NCBI GenBank assembly: GCA_904063045.1
Contig: CAJFCJ010000019.1
Coordinates: forward strand, 3,540,684 to 3,604,683
Direction of reading: 5' to 3'
Length of the DNA stretch: 64,000 nucleotides
Origin: Dimorphilus gyrociliatus
Lineage: Eukaryota; Annelida; Polychaeta; Dinophilidae
The notes under the pieces are model-generated. The model was given only the letters and a program-made list of their open reading frames with translations, was not told where the DNA came from and did no database searches. Made by a program: the position numbers and the translations under genes. Below, piece by piece: positions 9,829 to 20,683 of the stretch; the first letter of the stretch is position 1; every line of letters starts with the position of its first letter.

Positions 9829-12742
9829 TTATTGGTGATCACAAACCTTACTATTTAGATTTTTTATTATTTCTGCCTGCTGTTCAACTATAGCTTTGTA
9901 CTGAAAGTAAACGAATTTATAAAACAAAAAGAAATTAAAAAATAGGAAATTAGAGCTCACGTGTGTTATTTCTTCGAGTAATTTTGCTTTCTCTCCTTCT
10001 AATTTCTCATTCTCTTCTTCAAGTCGTTTAATTTTGCTTTCAACATTCTCCTCTTTTTCAACTATTGCTTCAACGACTTCTCCATTTTCTTCCTTGACCT
10101 CAAACTGAACATTGGCTTGATTGAATGGAATGAAGTCTGCATTTTCAAGTTCATCTCTTAGCCAGGTTCTAATTGAATCTTCGGCTGTCTGTAAAATATG
10201 GACTTGAATTGAATATTTCACAATTTTCTAAATATATGAAATTACATTTTGACTATCATTGACAGACTCGCCTGGAAATTCACTTGACAATTCAGTGTCA
10301 TAGCTCATTTGCGAGTCATATTTGCCTGTTGAGAATACAAGTATATTTTAGAAATTATAACTTATAGAATGCAAGTAATTGTTTACTTTTGATGGAATTA
10401 TTGGAAGATTGAATTGTTTTCTGAGCGAGAACTTTCTCTGCCACTAAAATTGTATGCCAATTGCAACTTGTCAAGTCTGAAACTGCATGTAATGACCCAA
10501 AAATTGGTCTGGGAAGTGATATACATTCGTTATTGGGTCCACGACCGACTTCAACATTCGTCCCCAATCGACCGTTTTCTCCATAACCACATCCATAAAT
10601 TTGGTTTTCAGCTGTTGCAATGACAGTGAATCTATCACCGCATGAAACTTTGGTCACTCTTTTTCCCGATAGTGGGCCATGAACAACTGTTACTCCCTTT
10701 CTTTTTTTAAAATCTCCGACACCGAGTTGACCATATTTATTACTACCGAAAGTAATTAGACGGCCATATACGTCCACAACTCCTGAATGAGTTTTTCCAG
10801 ACGAAACGCTAACAATATGATATCTTGTTAAAGGCTTAATAGTAAAGAAAGTAAGTTTGCATGGTGGATCGTAGCTAACCAGTTGCTTGGATACAAGGCC
10901 TGATGTTGAACAGTTAAAACCAAGCTTATTGTGTTCATTATTTCCTGTCGCTAAAACTCTACCATTATTCTCTACCAAGAATGTGCAATCAATACCACAT
11001 TGAACTAATCGAAATTCCCCTGTAACTTCGACTTTTTGTGGTAGAAAATAATCATCCTCGTTCCCAAGACCCAGTCTACCGAACTCCCCACACCCCCACG
11101 AATAAACTTGATTATCTTCCATCAAAGCGACGACATGACTTTCTCCACATGAGACTTGACTTACTTGAAACTGTGCCAAAGCAGTAATAGGCGTAAATTC
11201 ATATGCTTCGTCTACGTTCTCATCTAACCCCAGACAACCATAGTAATTTGAACCACTTGCATAAACTTGGCCATCATCCGTGCAGCAAACTGTAAATTGT
11301 TCACCGCATGATGCCTGTTTTACGTGAATTCCTTCAAAACTTTCTACTTTTTTCGGTCCCTTATAAGCGGCAGTGTCTTTATGGCCAAGCTCCCCACTTA
11401 TTGTTGATTTTTGAGCACTACACCAAGTATATAGCTCTTTGTCAACGGTTACTACAGCAAAATGATTGACACCACATGATACTTGAACTGCAGTCTTTTT
11501 ACTAAAAATATCTAATTTTTTTGGCGTATAGCGCCCCGATCCCCAAATGTAAACATCACTGGTAGTGGAGCATACAACAGGGACCACGCCAGTTTCCCTT
11601 ATTCTACTTCTATTAGAATTTAATTCTGTAATTTTTGTTTCCATTTTCTCACTGATTGAGCAGATAATAGAAAACTTCATAACTTCTGTGCTATTTGGCC
11701 TTTTTGCCGGATCTTTCTCTAGCATCTCGTACAGTAGCTGTTCCAGATTAGATGAATATTTTTGATCAATTTTATCGAAATCTCCATGAACGATATTATT
11801 TGCTAATCTTAGAGCGTTCGTTGCATCAAATACTTTTTTCAACGAAATTAACTCGTAAAGAACACAACCCATTGCCCAAACATCACTCTTAAAACTATAC
11901 GGGTCTCCCCTTATTAATTCTTTAGAAATGCAAAAAGGGTATTAAATTAGCATATATCGACAATCAATTTGAATTAAGTAATTAACATAGAATAATAATA
12001 GGGTACCTGGACTCATATAGTAAGGTGTACCAATATATGTATTTGCCACTGCTTTAGTGTTTTCTAACATTTTTGAAATACCAAAATCTCCACATTTGAC
12101 TAGACCAGTTCTTGTTACGAATAAATTAAGTGTTTTTATGTCTCTGTTGAATAAGCAGATAATTGATTAAATGATTTGTATGTATTTTTAATAATTTTTA
12201 TTACCTATGTATAATAAAACAGGAATGAATATACTTTATTGCGGATGCTACTTGATAAAAATACCATAAAACCTCTTCTTCTAGGAAAGGAGTAGAACGA
12301 GAAGCAATCTTTTGGTGTAAATTTCCACCGTCTGCATATTCCATTTCAATTAATAAGTTATTACCATCTAAAAAGTGATTGTAATATGATACTATGGACG
12401 GATGATTAAAACGAGACAATATTTCAATTTCATTCTGTGCTTCACTACGTTGTTTTTCGCTTAAGTTACTTAGATCAATCTCTTTCCAGACTACGAGCAT
12501 ATTATCCTATAAATGTTATATAAACTTAGCACAACCTTTATAGTAAGGTATATATTTACTGTATGTAATTTTCTTTTTATTGAATATTATTGATCGCTCA
12601 CCTCGGTTTTTCTGTATAGGTTTGCTTCGCCGAACGCACCTCTACCTAATTTCCTGACGAAATTATAAAATGTTTCTTGAGTAGTGTCACTGCATATATC
12701 GGCCGATGACTTTCTCAAAGGATCCTTTTCCGTCTCACTCAT
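9829..12742 (-). CDS. NEK9: NIMA-related kinase NEK9 (kinase + RCC1 propeller + coiled coil)
   Basis: Ser/Thr kinase that in animals relays mitotic signals to NEK6/7 for spindle assembly. Exon 1 12742-12602 encodes the Gly-rich loop LGRGAFGEA; exon 2 12506-12205 the ATP lysine (VVWKEI) and ends in IIHR; exon 3 12143-12007 completes HRD, then GDFGISKML and IGTPYYMSP; exon 4 begins at 11919 (LIRGDPYSFKSDVWAMGC) and carries on through about six or seven RCC1 blades with repeated VSCG and GxxxGRLG motifs to about 10400. The tail has WLRDELENADFIP and a Glu/Lys coiled coil (around 10050-9960). The reading frame stops at 9829. Kinase-RCC1-coiled-coil order is diagnostic for NEK9 rather than NEK8. 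Whether further 3' exons exist is not clear. Confidence 0.93.
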
Positions 12743-12807
12743 AGCAAACAATCTGAATCAACTTTATAGCAAAATATTCAACAAGATTATCCGTCTCTTG
12801 AGTCGAC

Positions 12808-12825
12808 CGCCATTTTAGTGACGTA
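12808..12825. promoter_or_regulatory. NEK9 proximal promoter words: YY1-like and CRE-half-like
   Basis: About 70-85 bp upstream of the NEK9 ATG lies CGCCATTTT (YY1-like on the minus strand, the gene's own strand) followed by GTGACGTAG (CRE-half-like), then a CGGCGGG GC-rich patch. Placement close to the start codon suggests a core promoter; no experimental support. Confidence 0.35.
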
Positions 12826-13102
12826 GAACAAAAGCGGCGGGTATTCCCTCTTCTATTTTTAACGGTTGAAAAGAACGTTAATTGATCTATGTTTTAATTA
12901 TTTCATTTCCAAACGGAATTTTAATTTAAATAAAATACTATGTTGAAGATTATTTTAAGATAAAAGTTGCTGACCAATGACTTATTTAATCGATAGAATA
13001 ATCATAAAAAAGTATTGCGACAGATCTTGATAAATATCATGTTTAAAGTTGATAAATAAAGAAAAATATAGAGATATTTACAGCTTGAGTTATCTCCTTT
13101 AC

Positions 13103-13107
<5 letters not shown>

Positions 13108-13140
<33 letters not shown>
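13108..13140. repeat. (TA)n microsatellite, about 32 bp, ending in TACAGTATATAC
   Basis: Uninterrupted TA/AT dinucleotides run to about 13139 and continue into TACAGTATATACACTGTAC, one copy of the TACTGTATA-type word seen repeatedly in this window. Confidence 0.95.
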
Positions 13141-13142
<2 letters not shown>

Positions 13143-13448
13143 TATATACACTGTACATAAGTTTTCCACTTAAGAAATCTTTATGAAGATTGTTAAACTA
13201 CTTGTTCAACTTCTTAAAATCTTTACAATGCAAAGGACAAACAAATATTCTATTAGATTGATAGTACTCTCCATCAGACTTTATTTGACAATAAACAAAG
13301 TAAATATCTATCTTATATAGAGTAAATTAATAGCAGACAGTTAAAATTTGTTTGGATGAAAAATTCATTGATTGAATTCTTTCGCTCAAAGAATTATTGA
13401 TTAAAATTAAAGATTTTTTTAAAATCTTTTAATCCTTCGCCTATTGCT

Positions 13449-13482
13449 CCCTCCCTCCCTCTCTCTCTCTCTCTCTCTCTCT
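13449..13482. repeat. CCCT/(CT)n microsatellite
   Basis: Three to four CTCC units pass into about 12 CT units on the plus strand. Simple repeat, non-coding context. Confidence 0.95.
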
Positions 13483-16212
13483 TACTATAAACACTGCAAA
13501 ATAATCTTTATTTTCGGGCAATATCAAAACAATTCATAAGAGCATCTTGTATTACATTTAAAATCGAATTTTTAATATCCGCTGTAAAGTTGAGTGTATG
13601 GTTCCTGTTAATTCATATTTACTTTAATACCCTATTTGAACCACTTCCTGTAACCATAGAAACCTTACAGTTATAAAGTAATAGGAACATGTTTATTTTT
13701 ACTATATTTGTTACAATAACTTGTCAGTTAGTTTTAATTGTACATTCCGAAGCTTTCATTCTATTCAAATTTAGAAAATTAATTTTTCAATGCTTTTCAA
13801 TTATTTGTTGAATTTTATTACCGGAAATGTGAATTTGGATTTTAACTATTTTCCCAGTTAATAGTTAACTTTCTCACCAATAGATGGCTTAGGTTTTAAA
13901 AAATAAAATAAATAGCGCCACCTAGGAATAAGTATCATAGATACTCTCATGCATAAAGCAGGATCATTGTTGAAATAACTGTGCAATTATCCGCATTTGT
14001 AGAAGAAGTTAAACACTACAGTAAGTAATTTACAAGGTTTTTTTTTATCTTATCCACTCAAGTAAAATCTTTTTGCACTTCATAATAAAGGAGAGTAAAA
14101 GAGACTGTTATCATGACTCTTTATCTCTTGCCTTTCTATGGTTCAGTTAACGTTCGTTAGAGGTTCTTATTATTTTTTTAAATGTGCACTTTGGTGCGTA
14201 AAAGAATCTCAACTGAACATAAGACTGATTATTTGGAAAAGTTGAAAGTGTTGTCTAATTTTACATTTTTAAGCAATAAAACAGTTTTATGGTGAAATTT
14301 GATAAAATAAGTGAACTTCTTGTATAATAAAATGTTAGAATACATGAATAGAGAAACTTAATATTCTATGAAAATATATTCCAGACTGTCTGCAGAAAAG
14401 AGCCTTCTTGTTCTCACTATACTGCAAAACAACAAAAAAAAAAAAGAATTCTATTCCTAGAGATAATCGTTAACTGCGTAGTATGTATAAAATTGAAGGG
14501 AAAAAGTGCTAATAAACCCAGAAGAGGTACTAACCATTCTGATTGGCAGACGAAAAATTCCAGAGGGCAGCTATTGGTTATATGAAACTAGCATAAAATT
14601 AGAATCAAAGAAGTTCTTGAGAAGAAAAGTTGGCGGAAAGTTTTGAAATTTAATAGGTAAGAGAATAATTTAACTATTGAAACAATTTACACTATTTTGT
14701 CTTTTGAGCCCTTATCTTATAAGTCTATCATCAAAAGAAAAATCCAAACCCCATATATCCCAATATATCATTTTCAGTCAGCCAAAGAAAATGCTTAAAG
14801 GTTAAGATACTCGGTAAAGGGAACTTTTTAAGATGCTTGGATAAATTGCTCAATGCTTTTCATCCATCTCTCCGTCTCGATACCGTTTTACCGTTTCTTT
14901 CTCTCGGGGTATATCATAACAGATATTCGATTGCACAAAAAACATTTCCAATCGGTGAAATTTATATCGTAGGCGTTATCTTATAAAAAAAAAAGAGAGC
15001 AAAAATTCTTCTCTCACCTCAAAGTCAATTTTAACAAGTTCTTCTCTCTTCTTTCAAGGAAGAGAAAATCAATTTCGGTAAGAAGATGAGAAAAAGGTTT
15101 CCGGTTAGATTTTTTTTAGTGGTAGGCCTTAGGGCTGTAATACTTGCGCAACATATAACTGTGTTTACGTTAGCCGATGTCTGTTTGTACAAACAGGAGA
15201 GCTTAAGTTTAGAGATTTCTATCTGCGGCGCGTGTCTACTATAAATTATTTCAATTCGGCAAGCAATTTCCTCCAATAAAAGTTAATTGTATGCCTTTGA
15301 GAAGTATGGTTTAAGAGGGGATTTTTTATCAATCTTGTTGGTTTTAGCACATAGCCAAACTCAGTCATTAGTTTGTTTTCATTTCTGATTACTTTTTTCC
15401 TCCCACCTTCTAATGCTACCCGGGTTTTGCGTATATTTATATTAATAATAATAATGGCCGCATTGACCCAAAAAGGTGGTATGGAGTGTGAACCACGTAA
15501 TTACTGTACGAAGGAGATTGGACGAGTAGGAAAGGAGGGTATTTTTTATGCGTTCTTCTCCTGTATCCTAATATATATAAGTGTATACGTGTAATGCAAA
15601 TAAAAGCTCAAAAGGATAAAAGTAACAAAATCTTTACCGTATGGCATTTAAGAAAAAGGAAAACTTACAAATAAATAAATAAATAAGCTATTAAGATTTA
15701 CTCTTATTTATATAAATATAATTACTATGTACAGTAGAAATGTGAAAAGATCAATTTTCTTATTTATATACTGCAATTAAATATTACATATAGTATAATA
15801 CAAATATTTTAATTATGAAAATATAAGCCTATCATTTAAGTATTTACTATTTTAAGTATATTTTTCAATATGTAAGAAAGCTAAGAATAAGAGAGTAAAG
15901 GAATTTTCTTTTTTACGCTAATGCCAAAAGTCGAAAGATGCAGATAAATAATATTTATAATAGTAGACAAGAAGCTGTCTGAAAAAATACGATTACAGAT
16001 TTGCGCATGTTTGTCTTGCAATATTAACGCAGCATCTTATATATAATAGTTCCATATATCATATACATGAAATCCATCCTTCCAGCCACACATTTATTTC
16101 CTCTTTTTACCCCCTTTTTTTTCTCATTTCCTTCCAGGCTGGAATAAGTGGTAGATAGAAGAGAAAACAAGAAAGAATTATATACAAAGAGGTGGCCGTG
16201 TACTGAAAAGAA

Positions 16213-17226
16213 GTGCGTGAAAGATTTAACGAGTTTAGCACAGTTGATTTTTCATCGGCTTATCTTATTAGTACTGATTTACTACTGGATTCTTTCTCTT
16301 TATTCTTACTTCTAGAACGCAGGCCTATTTTGAAGAAATATTCTACCTTGACTAAACAAGCTTATGCCCAATATAAAGCGGGTACCTCATTAAATTTCTC
16401 TCATCTTTTCAACGAGTGCGGGAAATAAAGCGATAAATCGGCAGAAGGAAAACACATCTGCAAAACTTTCACTCAGTTCATGATAAATTACTTGAAGATG
16501 TGCTCTACAGAAACGTATCTTGTGATATTTGTGACCTCTGCACTCACTAACTTCATGCAGAGGCAAACTGTCAGACAAACTTGGGCGGCGGGAAACTTCA
16601 AAGAGAAGGTCGCTATTTATTTCCTCGTTGGTTTTCCGACAAATAACGAATTAAGAGAAGAAATAAATCTTCATAATGACCTTATCATTACAAACTACAC
16701 GGATACCTATAAAAATTTAACTTACAAATCTATTGAATTCCTCAAATTTGCCAACGAAAACTGCAAGAATGTTCGATATGTACTAAAGACGGACGACGAC
16801 GTGTATGTCAACGTGAACAAATTACTAACGGATTTAGACACAAGTTTAACTAGATTTATTATGGGAAATTTGATAGTGGAAGGTAAAGTGATAAGGGATA
16901 AACTTTCAAAGTGGTACGTAGACGAAACGACTTATTCCTCCACAACCTACCCTCCATATATGTCTGGTACAGCTTACCTAATTTCCGGGGATATTATACA
17001 AGAATTATACAAAGAGGTAATAAAACGAAAACCATTCATTTGGGAAGATGTATACATTACTGGAATGTGTTCAAAATCAATAAAAGGCCTACAATTGATC
17101 CATTCAACGAAATTTACATTTCGTAAAGTATCCTTTACTAAAAGAATTCTTCAAAGATTAATAACAATTCATGGAATTAATTCGAAACAAATGAAAACAA
17201 TCTGGAATATTATAAATAGATCATGA
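16213..17226 (+). CDS. beta-1,3-galactosyltransferase-type glycosyltransferase (GT31), 5' end uncertain
   Basis: Transfers galactose or GlcNAc in beta-1,3 linkage in the Golgi. Exon 16445-17226 carries the GT31 signature set: FVTSALTNFMQRQTVRQTW, YLVGF-like FLVGFPTN, TYKNLTYKSI, VLKTDDDVYVN (the DxD metal-binding motif), PPYMSGTAYLIS and FIWEDVYITGMC (EDV motif). Upstream frame 16213-16381 joins through a 63-nt intron (16382-16444, GTACC...GGCAG) that removes an in-frame TAA at 16426-16428; without that splice the gene would be interrupted. The upstream frame opens with GTG, not ATG, so the true start and the type-II membrane anchor probably lie in an unseen 5' exon; LLLDSFSLFLLL is only a weak anchor. 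Stop at 17224. Confidence 0.8.
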
Positions 17227-18265
17227 ATAATAAACAACTAGATATATCTAACCCTCGTTATTTTGGATAGCAGGTACTAAACATCGTTATATAACTATAT
17301 AAACTTCATACAGGATGATTGATATAATATTTTTATAACGAAAAGAACAATGAAGAAGAATTTCTTCATCGCTTGAACTTTTTTTTTGTTGTTTTTATAA
17401 AAAAAAAAAAAAAAAAGACTTTGAAAGTAAAAAAAAAAACACAAAAAAAGAGACGAATGGGAGAGATGGAATGAAAAAAAATACCTGAAATTGATAATCT
17501 AAATAACAGATAGGGTAGAACTATCTAGAGTTAATAAAAAAAAAAGAAACTTTTTTTAATCTTTCTCATACGTATTCATTTTACAAAACATCGGACGAAA
17601 TTTCTAGTTACGGGGATTTGCTCAATCCAAGTAAACTTGTTAGGGTGCTGTTTGTAATTGTAGAAACTTCTCAGCTGCGTAAACAAGAACAAACAAAATC
17701 ATGTAAGATTCTATCGCCATCTTGCGGATTTCCTCTTTCTTTATTTATGAAAGAGATATTATCATTATAAAAGCCCTTTCGCATCTAAACATTCAGCGGT
17801 AATTGTTTAAAGAAATAAATCAGCCTAATGGCCTCCATTTTTCTTTTATAGATATAAATATGTTCATAAACGGTTGACCTATTTAGTGAACTTGAAAGTT
17901 TTCTTCCCAGGTCGTAAATTGTGACAAAACTAAGATGAATAACAACTTTTTACGAGCCGTGAAAAGATTCTAAAAGATATTCTCGTATATCGTTTACTAC
18001 AATCAATATAGTTGGTTAATTTATTCCGTCGAATTGGTAAATTCCCACCATTTTATGTATACAAACTTTATTATCTGATGACTGACAAGTTGCAGAATTT
18101 GTGCATAAAAGCTGAGAGGTGAAGAGAAGAATTTGGCGCTCAATTAACTTTTCTGCTAATTAGCTCTAAATTTAATTAACGAGAAAGAACTTGACTACAA
18201 GAAATATGCAATTAGAAGATAACAAAAAGATAAGGGGATTAAGCTCTTTTGTACGATTATCAGTT
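17227..18265. other. intergenic interval, poly-A/T tracts, no gene seen
   Basis: Contains the likely 3'UTR of the GT31 gene with long A runs (17398-17440) and T runs. Between 17714 and 17727 the word TCGCCATCTTGCGG stands out as GC-rich; on the minus strand it reads as a YY1-like or CTCF-like site. No coding exon supported. Confidence 0.5.
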
Positions 18266-19388
18266 CTATTTCTTTTTATTTCTTTTACTCTTTTTAGTTT
18301 TACTTTTAGTCTTTTCGCTCTTTCCACTCTTTCTACTTTTACTCCTCTTATCTTTACTCTTTTTTATTTTCTCTCTTCTATTCTTATCTTTTCGATCCTT
18401 TCTCCTCTCTCTTTTATCTTTACTCCCTGTACCAGTTGTAGAAGTATAGCTTTCGCTACCAGGATCTGTTTCATTAGTGGTACGTTTATCTCCACGGTTA
18501 GAAGACGTACCGCGACTTTCGCCTTGGGACTGTAAAGTAGAAGATCGCGGTGCTGGAGTCGCGTTTTTAGCCGATAATGTGTTTCCATGCTGAGAAATAC
18601 CCCCTTGTCCAGAAGGACCAATTATAGCATTCTAAAGTTTTGATATCGAAAAATTTATAGAATCTTTTCTAAAACTAATAAATAAATAAAACATATTTAC
18701 AGAGTCTGAATTGATGGTACTAGAAGCTCCTAAAGGCATTGGAAGTGTCGAAATACTAGAAGTAGGCCTATATGAATGTGGATATCTACACGAGCCGAAT
18801 AAATCCAGTTTTTCCTCTGACATTAATCCACCGTAAAATTGATTATCGTATGTTCTTCCTGTTGGGAAACGATTACACAACCTAGCAGGATTACATAACG
18901 GCTCGATAGACCTAATATTTGTGCTATTTTCTAAATTTTTAATATATCGTCTCAATTTATCATTTTCCTGAATTAATTCCATATTTCTACTCTTTATCTT
19001 CTCATTACACGAACGCAATTCATCCATTACCGTACCACCATCCCTAAGCTTCTTCAAAAGCATCGTTACAGTACAGCCTAAATATTTTTCGAATGAATAA
19101 ATGCAAGCAAAATATAAAGGGCAATTAATTTTCTAATTAATTAATTAATTAATTAATTCTTTCATGTTTCTTCTAATTAATTTATTGTTACATATATCTA
19201 TTCATTCGATGAAATATGCCTAATTCCGTCAATTCCAATTTTAAATCGTTCAACTCTGCTACAGATTCGTGGTATTCATCTTTATAATGATGTGAATTGA
19301 CGTAGCTCAAATTTTCATTGCAAACGCACCTATCAATGGAATTTAACTTGGCACAGTAACTTTTCGTCGAACAAGGTGAAGAATCCAT
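18266..19388 (-). CDS. uncharacterised coiled-coil protein with Lys/Arg/Ser-rich tail
   Basis: Not recognised. Three exons: 19388-19192 (ATG, MDSSPCSTKSYC; ELNDLKLELTELG helix), 19043-18701 and 18629-18266. The first join (GTAACA...CTTAG) brings RYM into DGGTVMDELRS in frame; a different acceptor further upstream cannot hold the frame. Exon 2 encodes a short coiled coil (NEKIKSRNMELIQENDKLRR) then a Tyr/Pro/Ser-rich stretch. Exon 3 is a low-complexity basic tail of repeated KSK/KDK/RSKS units (about 60 residues), ending NKKK-stop. The tail resembles SR/RS-like or microtubule-binding basic regions; function cannot be assigned. Total about 245 residues. Plus-strand ORFs here are shadows of this tail. 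Confidence 0.6.
19135..19159. repeat. (AATT/TTAA)n microsatellite in an intron
   Basis: About six copies of the tetranucleotide AATT lie within the first intron of the coiled-coil gene. Confidence 0.9.
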
Positions 19389-19990
19389 ACGTTTCCTATT
19401 CAGGCCAATAGGTTTTTTTTTTTAAATAATACTTAAACTATCTAGCTTTTTAAATTCTTTTTGTTTTATTTATATTTTCAATGTATAACATTACTTTTTC
19501 ATGTTTAAAATGAAAGTATGACAAAAATTATAAATAATTAGGCCTATAAAGAGATGATTAGTTATAAACTATCCAAAGAGTATTCTAACATTTATTCATT
19601 CTGTTGACTGTTTGAAGAGCTAAGATCTTTTTAACGAGGCCTTCTAAGAAGCTATATTTTATGAAAAAATAGCACCTAAACAAACTAAAATAGAAAATAG
19701 AGCAACTGTTGCTTTTGCTTTATTTATTAGTTTTCTTGATATTATCATTATCATTATCGTCATTTTTATATCCACTTTATCATTATCTTCCCTAATTCTT
19801 ATTCCTCATGTCTCTGCAAATCATTTTGTTCTATGCTTAAAATGAATAGAAATAATTAATTTGTTTACTCAAGTAACAATAATAGCAAATGATGGTCCAG
19901 CAAGACATGTATATTTATATATATCGAGTTACATCGCTTCTTCCTGTTTGAGAGCAAGTGAATCTCTGAAAATGTGAGGAAAATAGAGAA

Positions 19991-19992
19991 AA

Positions 19993-20045
<53 letters not shown>

Positions 20046-20049
20046 AAAA
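19991..20049. repeat. (GA)n purine microsatellite
   Basis: Nearly perfect GA dinucleotides with occasional AAAG interruptions over about 59 bp. Confidence 0.95.
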
Positions 20050-20210
20050 GTAATTTTATCGTTATCTCAAAAATATAATCCCTGTAAAGTAAACTTGTCT
20101 ATCTTTGTTAATTTCTATAGTATTAAATGAGGTCTTTTGGCAAAATTTAAGTGAAAATTGGCCTGCTTGTGTTTCGTTACTACAACAAAGATGAAAAGAG
20201 AGAAAAACAG

Positions 20211-20270
20211 CGAGAGAGAGCGAGAGAGAGAGAGAGAAAGAGAGAGAATGAGAGAGTGAGTGAGTGAGTA
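20211..20270. repeat. imperfect (GA)n/(GAGT)n microsatellite
   Basis: GA units with CGAG interruptions that pass into GAGTGAGTGAGT; second of three purine arrays within 450 bp. Confidence 0.93.
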
Positions 20271-20407
20271 AGAAAAAAAGGGAAATTAATTCTAATTAGT
20301 AGTTATAATTATACTATTACATTGTAAAAAGAGAAAATTAACGGAAATGTTATACAATACATAAAAAAGACCTATTAGTAATCATACCAAAGCGGATTCT
20401 TAAAGAC

Positions 20408-20432
20408 GAAGAGAGAGAGAGAGAGAGAGAGA
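20408..20432. repeat. (GA)n microsatellite
   Basis: About 11 GA units; third purine array downstream of the GPCR stop. Confidence 0.93.
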
Positions 20433-20683
20433 AATAATTCCTACCACATTTTGTTTTCTTTTCTTCAATATGAAAAAAACAACTTTTGTTTAAATTTATT
20501 TTCTCTTATTTCTCCTTGTTTTCTTTCTATATGCAATAAAAAAAAATAAAAAATATTGACATTAACAACAAAACAAACTATATACATTATATATAAACAA
20601 CAAAATATATACATTTATAATACTGACATTTTTCTTATTAACAGACCAGAGTTGGGTTATATAGTACATATTTAATACACTAC

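Larger units (their letters stand above)
12743..16212. other. 3.5-kb gene-poor interval upstream of NEK9 and of the GT31 gene
   Basis: No convincing coding exon. It holds a TA array, a CT array, an AATA run near 15670, two CTCF-like words (13877-13890 and 13915-13928), and two plausible non-coding 5' exon ends: ACACTACA followed by GTAAGTAA at 14021, and TTTAATAG followed by GTAAGAGA at 14657, the latter preceded by two inverted CCAAT words (about 14541 and 14574). These could be untranslated exons of the downstream glycosyltransferase; that is inference. Open frames here start without support or lie in low-complexity sequence. Confidence 0.5.
19389..20683. other. intergenic interval with three purine (GA) microsatellites
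   Basis: No coding exon seen. The region separates the 5' end of the coiled-coil gene from the 3' end of the GPCR and contains GA arrays at 19991-20049, 20211-20270 and 20408-20432. Confidence 0.6.

Noticed and set aside
15031..15594. ORFs on both strands in the 15-kb region
   Set aside because: Composition is atypical, no splice partners, no domain; likely chance frames in a gene-poor interval.
18191..18535. Plus-strand Phe/Leu/Ser-rich ORFs that look membrane-like
   Set aside because: They are complements of the Lys/Arg/Ser-rich tail exon of the minus-strand coiled-coil gene.
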